The notes: generated by a model from the sequence alone, not told the origin. DNA of 6,439 bases from Buchnera aphidicola (Mindarus abietinus) (GCF_964059085.1 NZ_OZ060399.1:1-6439); one strand, 5' to 3'. Counted from the stretch's first letter, positions 1 through 6,305 are shown. Made by a program: numbers and translations.

Positions 1-14
1 ATAAATGCAAATGG

Positions 15-47
15 TTTATAAAATAAATGCTTTTATAAAATAAATGC
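15..47. repeat. Tandem 16-bp direct repeat (two copies, 17-bp period)
   Basis: TTTATAAAATAAATGC occurs at 15-30 and again, identically, at 32-47. The last eight bases (ATAAATGC) also open the window at 1-8, so a partial third unit may be cut by the window edge. If the molecule is circular, this lies about 185-215 bases downstream of the repA stop, where an IncFII-type origin could extend. The spacing is iteron-like, but the units are low-complexity and IncFII replicons do not need iterons, so the repeat may be passive. Repeat seen directly; role unknown. Confidence 0.6.
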
Positions 48-159
48 AAAATAACAAATAAATTATTAAAACAATAAAAAGATATAAACAAGTCATACTT
101 TATAAAAAAAATTAATTAAAGAAATAATTTTTTTAATAAAATTTTTAATTTTAATTATA

Positions 160-168
160 TGGTATAAT
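160..168 (+). promoter_or_regulatory. Extended -10 promoter for leuBCD
   Basis: TGG followed by a perfect TATAAT (163-168) forms an extended -10 element (TGnTATAAT), about 50 bases before the leuB start. No convincing -35 is visible, which extended -10 promoters tolerate. Transcription would start near 175 and give a leader of about 43 bases. TATAAT-like strings are common in such AT-rich DNA, but the exact hexamer with its TGn and a suitable position make this the best candidate in 1-217. Confidence 0.5.
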
Positions 169-217
169 TATAAACACAGATAATTAAAAAATATTTTTTA
201 AAATAAGAATTTTAATA

Positions 218-1348
218 ATGAGAAAAAAAAATAAAATTGCTATTTTACCTGGAGATGGAATAGGACCTGAAGTTATAAAAGAAACATATAAAATTATAAA
301 TGTTCTTAATCGATATTTTAATTTAAATATTCAAACTAAAGAATATGATATTGGGGGAATTGCTATAGATAAATATGGAATAGGATTACCTGAAGAAACT
401 ATAGTTGGTTGTGAAAAATCTATTGCTATTTTATTAGGTTCTATAGGAGGGCCAAAATGGAATTATCTTCCTTTACATCAACAACCTGAAAGAAGTGGAT
501 TGTTAAATTTAAGAAAAAAATTTGGTTTTTTTTGTAATTTACGTCCAGCAAAATTATATCCAGAACTTCGAAAATTATCTCCTTTACGAAAAGAGATTGT
601 TTCAAATGGTTTTAATATCCTTTGCATTAGAGAATTAACAGGAGGAATATACTTTGGTTTACCAAAAGGAACAAAAAAAAATGGAAAAAATAAGTATGCT
701 TTCGATACAGAGATCTATTATGAATTTGAAATTGAAAGAATTGCTCATGTTGCTTTTCAAATAGCGCAGAAAAAAAAATTAAGAATAACTTCAATTGATA
801 AAGCTAATGTTTTAGAAAGTTCCATTTTGTGGAGAAAAACTATTGAAAAAGTATCAAAAAAATATCCAAATGTAATTTTATCACATTTATATATAGATAA
901 CGCAGCAATGCAAATTATAAAAAATCCATCTCAATTTGATATAATTTTAACTTCTAATTTATTTGGGGATATTTTATCTGATGAATGTGCAATGATTACA
1001 GGTTCTATAGGAATGCTTCCTTCTGCAAGTTTTAATGAAAATAAATTTGGAATATATGAACCTGCTGGAGGATCTGCTCCTGATATTCAAAATAAAAATA
1101 TAGCAAATCCTATAGCTCAAATTCTTTCTTTATCTATGTTAATAGAATATAGCTTAAAAAAACCAAAAATATCAAGATGTATAAACAAATCAATAAAAAA
1201 TGTATTAAAAAAAGGATATAGAACTTTAGATATTGCAAATGATAAAGAAAAATATATTACTACAGAAGAAATGGGAAATCTTATTTCTGAATTTTTAATT
1301 AAAGAGTATGAAAAAAATGAAAAAAACGTTATATCAAAAAATATATGA
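218..1348 (+). CDS. leuB: 3-isopropylmalate dehydrogenase LeuB
   Basis: Cytosolic NAD-dependent enzyme that oxidises and decarboxylates 3-isopropylmalate to 2-ketoisocaproate, the third leucine-specific step. The 376-residue protein keeps the N-terminal [10 protein letters not shown] (10-19), the substrate arginines R99, R109 (NLRPAKLY) and R138 (IRELTGG), catalytic Y145 and K195 (SIDKAN), and metal-binding D227, D251 and D255 ([10 protein letters not shown]). GGSAPDI, of the NAD-site region, follows. E. coli LeuB is 363 residues as I recall; the extra length is a C-terminal tail that reads about 30 bases into leuC. The ATG at 218 is preceded by a weak AAGAA ribosome site and gives the family N-terminus. 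A nine-A run (223-231) lies directly after the start codon and could cause slippage. First gene of leuBCD; leuA is separate. Confidence 0.97.
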   Translation: MRKKNKIAILPGDGIGPEVIKETYKIINVLNRYFNLNIQTKEYDIGGIAIDKYGIGLPEETIVGCEKSIAILLGSIGGPKWNYLPLHQQPERSGLLNLRKKFGFFCNLRPAKLYPELRKLSPLRKEIVSNGFNILCIRELTGGIYFGLPKGTKKNGKNKYAFDTEIYYEFEIERIAHVAFQIAQKKKLRITSIDKANVLESSILWRKTIEKVSKKYPNVILSHLYIDNAAMQIIKNPSQFDIILTSNLFGDILSDECAMITGSIGMLPSASFNENKFGIYEPAGGSAPDIQNKNIANPIAQILSLSMLIEYSLKKPKISRCINKSIKNVLKKGYRTLDIANDKEKYITTEEMGNLISEFLIKEYEKNEKNVISKNI

Positions 1349-2717
1349 TGCTCATTTAGTACATGAAGAAAAAGAAGAAACACCAATTATATATGTTGAT
1401 CTTCATCTAATTCATGAAGTAACATCACCTCAAGCGTTCCAATCTTTACGAATCAAAAATAGAATAGTAAGAAAACCAAAAAAAACTTTTGCTACCATAG
1501 ATCATAATGTATCAACAACAAAAAGAGAAATTAATCAATTAGAAGACTTAGCAAAAATACAAATAAAAAAATTAGTTAAAAATTGTAAACAATTTAATAT
1601 AAAATTATTTGATTTAAAACATATAGAGCAAGGAATTGTACATGTTATAAGTCCAGAACAAGGCTTAACTTTGCCAGGAATGACAATTGTATGTGGAGAT
1701 TCACATACCTCCACACATGGAGCTTTTGGGGCATTATCATTCGGTATTGGAACATCAGAAGTAGAACATGTTTTTGCAACACAAACAATCAAACAAAATA
1801 GATTTAAAACTATGAAAATTAATGTTATAGGAAAAATTCCTAGATACATTACAGCTAAAGATATTATTCTTTTTATAATAAGAAAAATGACTACTTCAGG
1901 AGGCACAGGATTTATAATAGAATTTTCAGGAAATGTAATTTCTAAATTAAGTATGGAAGGTAGAATGACAATTTGTAATATGGCAATTGAAATGGGAGCA
2001 AAATCTGGCATCATTGCACCAGATGAAAAAACATATACCTATTTAAAAAATAAGAAATATGCTCCTAAAGGTAAAGAATGGAATAAAGCACTAAAATTTT
2101 GGAAAAATTTAAAATCCGATAAAGGTGCTAAATTTGATCAAGAAGTAGAAATAGATATATCAAACTTAGTCCCTCAAGTAAGTTGGGGAACTAAACCAGA
2201 TCAAGTTATAGGAATAAATGAACCTATTCCTCGTATAGAATTTTATAAAAATAAATTAGAAAAAAAAGAATGTAAAGATGCTTTAACTTATATGAATATA
2301 AAACCAGGAACTTATTTAAATCAATTAAAAATTGATAAAGTTTTTATTGGTTCATGTACAAATTCAAGAATAGAAGATTTGCAAGAAGCTGCAAAATTTA
2401 TTAAAAATAAAAATGTTTTTTCTAATGTAAAAGCTATTGTAGTTCCAGGATCGGGAATAGTCAAAAAACAAGCAGAAAAAGAAGGATTAGATCAAATTTT
2501 TATTAAAGCAGGATTTGAATGGAGATATCCTGGATGTTCTATGTGCTTAGGAATGAATGAAGACAGATTAAATCCAGGAGAAAGATGTGCTTCTACCAGT
2601 AACAGGAATTTTGAAGATAGACAAGGTAGAAGAGGAAGAACTCACTTAGTTAGTCCTAGTATGGCAGCAGCAGCAGCAATTGCAGGAACTTTCATAGATA
2701 TAAGAAAATTTAATTAG
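1317..2717 (+). CDS. leuC: 3-isopropylmalate dehydratase large subunit LeuC
   Basis: Large, iron-sulfur subunit of isopropylmalate isomerase. With LeuD it converts 2-isopropylmalate to 3-isopropylmalate in the cytosol; it belongs to the aconitase family. From the ATG at 1317 the protein is 466 residues, the E. coli length as I recall it, and begins [17 protein letters not shown]. The three [4Fe-4S] ligands fall at C347 ([11 protein letters not shown]), C407 and C410 (GCSMCLGMN). [14 protein letters not shown] and the C-terminal [19 protein letters not shown] and [14 protein letters not shown] blocks are intact. An in-frame ATG at 1308 would add three residues. I prefer 1317 because AAAGAG at 1301-1306 is suitably spaced from it and abuts 1308. 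The start lies inside leuB, so translational coupling is likely. leuD follows after 7 bases. Confidence 0.97.
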   Translation: MKKTLYQKIYDAHLVHEEKEETPIIYVDLHLIHEVTSPQAFQSLRIKNRIVRKPKKTFATIDHNVSTTKREINQLEDLAKIQIKKLVKNCKQFNIKLFDLKHIEQGIVHVISPEQGLTLPGMTIVCGDSHTSTHGAFGALSFGIGTSEVEHVFATQTIKQNRFKTMKINVIGKIPRYITAKDIILFIIRKMTTSGGTGFIIEFSGNVISKLSMEGRMTICNMAIEMGAKSGIIAPDEKTYTYLKNKKYAPKGKEWNKALKFWKNLKSDKGAKFDQEVEIDISNLVPQVSWGTKPDQVIGINEPIPRIEFYKNKLEKKECKDALTYMNIKPGTYLNQLKIDKVFIGSCTNSRIEDLQEAAKFIKNKNVFSNVKAIVVPGSGIVKKQAEKEGLDQIFIKAGFEWRYPGCSMCLGMNEDRLNPGERCASTSNRNFEDRQGRRGRTHLVSPSMAAAAAIAGTFIDIRKFN

Positions 2718-2724
2718 GGAAAAA

Positions 2725-3330
2725 ATGAAAAAATTTTTAACTCATAAAGGTACGATTGTTCCTTTAGATAAATCTAATGTAGATACTGATGCAATTATTC
2801 CGAAACAATTTTTAACTGAAATAAAAAAAACAGGATTTGGAAAGTATTTGTTTTTTAATTGGAGATTTTTAGATGGAAATACAAATGTACCAAATCCAAA
2901 ATTTATTTTGAATAATGTTAATTATAGAAATTCAAGTATTTTATTAACTAGAGAAAATTTTGGATGTGGTTCATCAAGAGAACATGCTGTTTGGGCTTTA
3001 ATAGATTATGGATTTAAAGCAATTATAGCCCCAAGTTTTGCAGATATTTTTTATAACAATAGTTTAAACAATCAACTATTATTAATTTCATTAGATAATG
3101 AAAAAATTGAAAATTTATTTTTTTTAATAAAAAAAAATATTAATGTTACAGCTAATATCTTTTTAAAAGAAAAAAAAGTTTTAATAGAGAAAAAAAAATA
3201 TTCTTTTAAAATTAATAATTTTCATCAGTTTTGTTTATTAAATGGATTAGATACTATTGATTCAACTATGAAATCGAAAGAAAAAATAGAAATATATGAA
3301 AAAAATATTCCATCTTTTTTTCATATTTAA
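2725..3330 (+). CDS. leuD: 3-isopropylmalate dehydratase small subunit LeuD
   Basis: Small (swivel-domain) subunit of isopropylmalate isomerase, partner of LeuC. The 201 residues match the E. coli length as I recall it. Family blocks in order are VPLDKSNVDTDAIIPKQFL (12-30), GFGKYLFFNWRFLDG, the substrate-loop signature NFGCGSSREHA (78-88), and APSFADIFYNNSLNNQLL (102-119). The C-terminal third is more diverged and Lys/Ile/Asn-rich, as expected under strong AT bias, but still has the LNGLD element. The ATG is preceded by AGGGA (2716-2720), which overlaps the leuC stop TAG, so leuC and leuD are probably translationally coupled at a fixed ratio. It is the last gene of leuBCD; a strong stem-loop follows about 37 bases after the stop. 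Confidence 0.97.
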   Translation: MKKFLTHKGTIVPLDKSNVDTDAIIPKQFLTEIKKTGFGKYLFFNWRFLDGNTNVPNPKFILNNVNYRNSSILLTRENFGCGSSREHAVWALIDYGFKAIIAPSFADIFYNNSLNNQLLLISLDNEKIENLFFLIKKNINVTANIFLKEKKVLIEKKKYSFKINNFHQFCLLNGLDTIDSTMKSKEKIEIYEKNIPSFFHI

Positions 3331-3367
3331 AATAAATATTAAAATTTAACTTATCAAAAATAAAAAT

Positions 3368-3419
3368 ATCCCCTCAAAGTTATTGATGCTTGGGCGGGCC
3401 GACATAACTCTGAGGGGAT
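3368..3419 (+). repeat. Stem-loop 1, between leuD and leuA, with the shared TTGGGCGG loop
   Basis: Arms at 3368-3383 and 3404-3419 pair over 16 positions with one mismatch (outer stem ATCCCCTCA / TGAGGGGAT, inner GTTAT / ATAAC) and enclose a 20-base loop. The loop holds TTGGGCGG (3390-3397), then G and CCGAC. It is far richer in GC than its surroundings. The core 3380-3407 matches 5314-5341 at 23 of 28 positions, yet the outer stems of the two copies are unrelated. Position suggests a 3' stabiliser or processing barrier for leuBCD mRNA, or an element acting on leuA. No U-run follows, so it is not a standard Rho-independent terminator. I recall long inverted repeats being described in Buchnera leucine plasmids; this may be one. 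Confidence 0.85.
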
Positions 3420-3470
3420 TTATTAATAAAAATGATATCATAATTTTAAAAAAAATCAAATTTTTATTTA

Positions 3471-3500
3471 TTGAAAATTTTTTTTTTTTTTATATATATT
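3471..3500 (+). promoter_or_regulatory. Candidate leuA promoter
   Basis: TTGAAA (3471-3476, five of six to the -35 consensus) and TATATT (3495-3500, five of six to -10) are separated by 18 bases, mostly a T14 run (3478-3491). Transcription would start near 3507, about 64 bases before leuA. TATTAT at 3497-3502 is an overlapping alternative -10, and a second weaker candidate (TTGTTC 3520-3525 with TAATAT 3544-3549) lies closer to the gene. No leucine-rich leader peptide or attenuator is visible, so feedback by attenuation looks absent. Confidence 0.4.
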
Positions 3501-3570
3501 ATTAAAAAAAAATAGAATATTGTTCTAAACGTTTATTAAAACTTAATATATATTACATAAAAGGAAAAAA

Positions 3571-5100
3571 ATGAAAAAGAAAATAATTATATTAGATACT
3601 ACATTAAGAGATGGTGAACAGTCATTAAAAGCAAGCTTAACAGCAAGAGAAAAAATAAAAATAGCAATTGCTTTAGAAAATATGGGAATTGACGTAATTG
3701 AACTAGGATTTCCAATTTCCTCTCCTGGAGATTTTAAATCAATTCAACAAATATCTAAAATTATTAAGAATAGTAGAATATGTAGTTTAGCCAGATGTCT
3801 TGAGAAAGACATAGATGTTGCTGCAGAAGCAATGAGTTTTTCAAATTCATTTAGAATACATTTATTTTTAGGAACTTCAGATATTCATGTTAAATCAAAA
3901 TTAAGAAAAAATTTTAAAGAAATTATAGAAATGGCAATTTCTTCTATAAAAAGAGCGAGAAAATATACAGATGATGTGGAATTTTCCTGTGAAGATGCTG
4001 GAAGAACTTCTATTGATAATTTATGTCGAATTATTGAAAAAGTAATAAAAGCAGGAGCAAAAACTATTAATATTCCAGATACAGTAGGATATTCTTTTCC
4101 AGAAAAATTCTCTCAAATAATTAAAGAAATAAGAAAAAGAGTTGATAATATCGATCAATCAATTATATCAGTTCATTGTCATAATGATTTAGGAATGGCA
4201 GTAGCAAATTCTATTTCTGCTATACAAGCTGGTGCTCAACAAATTGAAGGAACTATTAATGGCATTGGAGAAAGAGCAGGAAATGCTGCCTTAGAAGAAA
4301 TAATAATGGCCATTAGATTACATGAAAAATCATTAAATGTATATACTAATATTAAACATAAAGAAATTTATAAAACTAGTCAAATAGTTAGCAAATTATG
4401 TTGTGTCCCAATTCCTATTAATAAAGCAATCGTAGGTATTAATGCTTTTTCACATTCCTCAGGTATACATCAAGATGGTGTTTTAAAAAATAAAAAAAAT
4501 TACGAAATTATCGATCCTAATTCTATTGGTTTAAAAGAAGTTAAACTTAATTTAACTTCTCGTTCAGGAAGGGCAGCTGTAAAACATTACATGAAAGAAA
4601 TGGGATATCATAAGAATGATTATGATATCAACCAATTATATCTTAATTTTTTAAAATTAGCAGATAAAAAAGGGCAAGTTTTTGACTATGATTTAGAAGC
4701 ATTAGCATTTCTTAATGAAAAAAGAAAAGAATTATTTTATTTTAAATTAAAAAAATTTACTATTGAATCATATTCAAAAGGTACCACAACTGTTTCAATA
4801 AAATTATTATTACAAGAAAAAGAATATTCAACTAAGATAACTACTAATAGTGGTTCTATAGATGCTATATATCAAGCGTTAAAAAAATTAACAAATTATT
4901 CTTTTATTATTAAACAGTTTCAATTAACTTTAGAACAAAAAGGAGATTCAGAAATAAAAAAAATAGATATTACAATAAATTATAATAATCGTTGTTTTCA
5001 TGGATTTGGATTAACAACAGATATTGTTGAATCTATAGTTAATGCTATGCTGGATGCAATTAATAATATACGACGTTCTGAAAAAATTAAGAAAAAATAA
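3571..5100 (+). CDS. leuA: 2-isopropylmalate synthase LeuA
   Basis: Cytosolic enzyme that condenses acetyl-CoA with 2-ketoisovalerate to give 2-isopropylmalate, the committed leucine step and in free-living relatives the target of leucine feedback inhibition. The 509 residues comprise the catalytic TIM barrel and the C-terminal regulatory domain. Metal and catalytic residues are visible: TTLRDGEQ (10-17, with R13 and D14), H202 and H204 in VHCHNDLG, and N238 in [31 protein letters not shown] and [17 protein letters not shown] mark the linker region. The regulatory domain is retained ([22 protein letters not shown]) but shortened at its extreme C-terminus; E. coli LeuA is about 523 residues as I recall. 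AAGGA (3561-3565) five bases before the ATG is the best ribosome site in the window. The gene stands alone, flanked on both sides by stem-loops with the same loop. Confidence 0.97.
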   Translation: MKKKIIILDTTLRDGEQSLKASLTAREKIKIAIALENMGIDVIELGFPISSPGDFKSIQQISKIIKNSRICSLARCLEKDIDVAAEAMSFSNSFRIHLFLGTSDIHVKSKLRKNFKEIIEMAISSIKRARKYTDDVEFSCEDAGRTSIDNLCRIIEKVIKAGAKTINIPDTVGYSFPEKFSQIIKEIRKRVDNIDQSIISVHCHNDLGMAVANSISAIQAGAQQIEGTINGIGERAGNAALEEIIMAIRLHEKSLNVYTNIKHKEIYKTSQIVSKLCCVPIPINKAIVGINAFSHSSGIHQDGVLKNKKNYEIIDPNSIGLKEVKLNLTSRSGRAAVKHYMKEMGYHKNDYDINQLYLNFLKLADKKGQVFDYDLEALAFLNEKRKELFYFKLKKFTIESYSKGTTTVSIKLLLQEKEYSTKITTNSGSIDAIYQALKKLTNYSFIIKQFQLTLEQKGDSEIKKIDITINYNNRCFHGFGLTTDIVESIVNAMLDAINNIRRSEKIKKK

Positions 5101-5240
5101 ATTTTATTTAAAAAAAATGTTTTTTTTATATATATATATTATATTGCATATAAAAAATAATTACATTATTATAGTTAGCATTATTATTATTAGTAATATT
5201 TTTATTAAAAAATATTTAATTAAATTTAAAGTTTTAATAT
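5101..5240. other. AT-rich spacer after leuA, no gene seen
   Basis: About 140 bases of nearly pure A and T. A8-TG-T8 (5110-5127) just after the leuA stop is a palindrome with too small a loop to be a good hairpin, but the T-run could weaken elongation. TTGCAT (5144-5149) with TATTAT (5167-5172) at 17 bases is a weak candidate promoter for the repA leader transcript. An open frame from inside leuA to 5242 translates to Ile/Tyr/Lys low-complexity sequence and is not a credible gene. Confidence 0.5.
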
Positions 5241-5249
5241 AGTTGGTTA

Positions 5250-5294
5250 AACCACACCTTTTTAAGTGGTTAGGTTGGGGAGAATTTTTCCCCA
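5250..5294 (+). promoter_or_regulatory. Two small hairpins at the head of the repA leader
   Basis: AACCAC (5250-5255) pairs with GTGGTT (5266-5271) around a 10-base loop. TGGGGA (5276-5281) pairs with TCCCCA (5289-5294) around 7 bases, and G-U and A-U pairs could extend it inward. The abrupt rise in GC after the AT spacer, and the close packing with the large stem-loop that follows, suggest the start of a structured RNA leader for repA. AGGCG (5294-5298), just 3' of the second stem, could also pair with CGCCT at 5411-5415 and compete with the better pairing from the stem-loop 2 loop. Individual functions are unknown. Confidence 0.5.
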
Positions 5295-5353
5295 GGCGCA
5301 ATAATTTTCAAATTTATTGACATTTGGGCGGACCGACGTAATTTTGAAAATTG
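5276..5353 (-). ncRNA. Candidate antisense copy-control RNA (CopA/Inc-like)
   Basis: Inferred, not directly visible. If the reverse-strand promoter at 5360-5387 is used, its transcript starts near 5353 and is complementary to the whole of stem-loop 2. It would expose a CCGCCCAA loop against TTGGGCGG in the repA leader. IncFII CopA and IncI/IncB Inc RNAs have this geometry and repress repA translation by loop-loop contact. The 3' end is a guess: the reverse copy of the TGGGGA/TCCCCA hairpin could be its second stem, but no U-run follows, so the end near 5276 is unsupported. Confidence 0.3.
5303..5352 (+). promoter_or_regulatory. Stem-loop 2 in the repA leader, pseudoknot loop and likely antisense target
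   Basis: Arms 5303-5316 and 5339-5352 (AATTTTCAAA..TTA against TAA..TTTGAAAATT) pair over 14 positions with one T-T mismatch and enclose a 22-base loop. The loop carries TTGGGCGG (5324-5331), whose TTGG fits the YUNR U-turn motif of antisense-target loops, followed by ACCGAC. TTGGGCGG can pair with CCGCCTAA at 5410-5417, seven Watson-Crick pairs plus one G-U. That resembles the loop I (UUGGCG) to distal-site pseudoknot that activates RepZ translation in IncI plasmids. The core is shared with stem-loop 1, while the outer stem is AT-only here and GC-rich there. Confidence 0.65.
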
Positions 5354-5437
5354 AAAATAGATATAGAAAATATCTTTAATGCGTTAAAATTATTAACTTT
5401 CATTAGTTCCCGCCTAAGTCCAGGTTATAGTGTCTAG
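5351..5437 (+). CDS. Possible repA leader peptide (Tap/RepY-like)
   Basis: A 28-codon frame from TTG (5351) to TAG (5435-5437) is open after a TGA at 5345-5347. It overlaps the first 8 bases of repA in another frame, and its product ends SSRLSPGYSV. IncFII Tap and IncI RepY are similarly short, read across the distal pseudoknot site, and stop at the rep start so that the terminating ribosome loads repA. From memory their C-termini (SAGSGD, SAGWCD) resemble SPGYSV. Against it: no ATG or GTG, no clear ribosome site before the TTG, and the TTG lies within the stem-loop 2 right arm. It could be a decayed remnant. Confidence 0.35.
   Translation: MKIDIENIFNALKLLTFISSRLSPGYSV
5360..5387 (-). promoter_or_regulatory. 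Candidate reverse-strand promoter for an antisense RNA
   Basis: On the reverse strand TTAACG (complement of 5382-5387) and TATATC (complement of 5360-5365) are 16 bases apart, each four of six to the sigma-70 consensus. The predicted start near 5353 falls at the outer edge of stem-loop 2, where a CopA- or Inc-type antisense RNA should begin. The individual match is weak for DNA this AT-rich; the support is positional. Confidence 0.3.
5410..5417 (+). promoter_or_regulatory. Distal pseudoknot site upstream of repA
   Basis: CCGCCTAA lies 12 bases before the repA GTG and just before its ribosome site (CCAGG, 5420-5424). It pairs with TTGGGCGG in the stem-loop 2 loop (5324-5331): seven Watson-Crick pairs and one G-U. 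In IncI-type control the equivalent CGCC site is freed by translation of the leader peptide, then pairs with the loop to open the rep ribosome site. The only GC-rich cluster between 5353 and 5429 is this one, which argues for selection. Confidence 0.5.
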
Positions 5438-6272
5438 AAAAAACTATATACACAATCTTTATCCAATGTTTATACAACCAAAAAGCAAAAATAAACGGCC
5501 AGCTTTTATTCGTTATGCTATTAAAAAAGCTTCACAAGTTGATGTAGCTAGAAGTGAAATAAATTATACTACGCAACCTATTAATCCTGTCACAGGAAAT
5601 ATATTACCTAGATTTAGAAGATTAAACGAACATAGAGCAAGAGCTATGAGAGCTATGGTACAAGCGATGTTATATCATTTTAATATCTCTTCAGAACTAG
5701 TAATGGCTTCTATTGAAACTTTATCCGATGAATGTGGGTTATCAACAATTTCTAAAGCAGGAAATAAATCTATTACTAGAGCTTCTAGATTAATTACAGA
5801 ATTTATGGAACCTATGGGATATGTTACATGTGAAAAAATTTGGGATCGAATTATGGGTACTTATATTCCTAAAATAATTACTTTAACACCTTTATTTTTT
5901 ATGTTATTCGGAATTTCAAAATTTAAATTAGATCAAGTAAAAAAAAGGCAATTAAATTGGATTAATGAAAAGCGAGTTAAAAAAGGAGAATTTTCTATTA
6001 CTTTAATGGAAATTAGAAGGGAAGCTAAAGAACAATATATTAGAAAAATTTTTCAATATAGAAAATCTAAATATATAATAAAGAAACAAAAAAAAGAAGC
6101 AAAAAAAATTATCAAACTAGAGGAAAAAATAGCTAGACAATATATTTTAAATGGATTAGTTAAACGTTATTCGATAGAAGAACTTGTAAAAATGGGTTCT
6201 ATTGAATTAAAAAAACAGGTTAATTTTGAATATTTTAGATTAAGAAAAATTGCAAATAATATAACTACATAA
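5430..6272 (+). CDS. repA1: Replication initiator protein RepA (RepA1, IncFII family)
   Basis: Plasmid initiator protein expected to bind the origin downstream of its gene and recruit host replication proteins. The 280-residue product matches my recollection of IncFII RepA: NLYPMFIQP near the N-terminus (NPNPVFTP in R1), HRARAMRAMVQAMLYHFN (68-85), the winged-helix-like core ASIETLSDECGLSTISKAGNKSITRASRLI (93-122), then GYVTCEKIWDRIMGTYIPKIITLTPLFF (130-157) and WINEKRVKKGE (177-187). The C-terminal part is highly basic, with a Lys-rich stretch around 212-235. R1 RepA is about 285 residues, so this is full length. GTG at 5430 is chosen: CCAGG (5420-5424) sits five bases upstream and a TAA at 5415-5417 closes the frame. 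The next start, ATG at 5466, would lose the conserved N-terminus. TATAGT (5426-5431) could pair with ACTATA (5443-5448) and mask the start. No repA2/copB gene accompanies it. Confidence 0.93.
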   Translation: MSRKNYIHNLYPMFIQPKSKNKRPAFIRYAIKKASQVDVARSEINYTTQPINPVTGNILPRFRRLNEHRARAMRAMVQAMLYHFNISSELVMASIETLSDECGLSTISKAGNKSITRASRLITEFMEPMGYVTCEKIWDRIMGTYIPKIITLTPLFFMLFGISKFKLDQVKKRQLNWINEKRVKKGEFSITLMEIRREAKEQYIRKIFQYRKSKYIIKKQKKEAKKIIKLEEKIARQYILNGLVKRYSIEELVKMGSIELKKQVNFEYFRLRKIANNITT

Positions 6273-6278
6273 ATAAAA

Positions 6279-6299
6279 TTAAAAATTAAAAATTAAAAA
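6279..6299. repeat. TTAAAAA x3 short tandem repeat
   Basis: Three exact copies of the 7-mer TTAAAAA begin 7 bases after the repA stop. It is low-complexity and may be only compositional drift, but phased A-tracts can bend DNA near an origin. Confidence 0.6.
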
Positions 6300-6305
6300 T
6301 TTTGA

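Noticed and set aside
168..176. TTATAAACA as a DnaA box near the leuB promoter
   Set aside because: It has A instead of C at the sixth position, overlaps the -10 element, and such strings are common in AT-rich DNA; the match at 6430-6438 is better.
1117..1386. 89-codon reverse-strand open frame
   Set aside because: It lies opposite the leuB 3' end and leuC start and encodes Phe/Ile/Ser-rich sequence with no motif, as expected on the complement of A-rich coding DNA.
1535..2014. 159-codon reverse-strand open frame
   Set aside because: It is fully antisense to conserved leuC sequence; its hydrophobic composition mirrors leuC codons and no family is recognisable.
3368..3419. Stem-loop 1 as a Rho-independent terminator for leuBCD
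   Set aside because: The stem is followed by TTATTAATAAA, not a U-run, and its large specific loop is repeated elsewhere, so simple termination does not explain it. mRNA stabilisation remains possible.
3507..3570. Leucine attenuator or leader peptide before leuA
   Set aside because: No short frame with clustered leucine codons and no terminator/antiterminator pair were seen between the predicted transcription start and leuA.
5042..5242. 66-codon forward open frame after leuA
   Set aside because: It starts out of frame within leuA, has no ribosome site, and is Ile/Tyr/Lys low-complexity from AT-rich spacer. It could mimic a membrane peptide, but nothing supports expression.
5241..5300. Possible tRNA or small structured RNA in the GC-richer patch before repA
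   Set aside because: No cloverleaf, T-loop motif or CCA-like end could be drawn; two simple hairpins account for the pairing.
3380..5341. Paired stem-loops as IS ends, integron attC sites or a CRISPR array
   Set aside because: The copies are direct not inverted, have no transposase or target duplication, lack attC core sites, and are only two copies 1.9 kb apart separated by a housekeeping gene.
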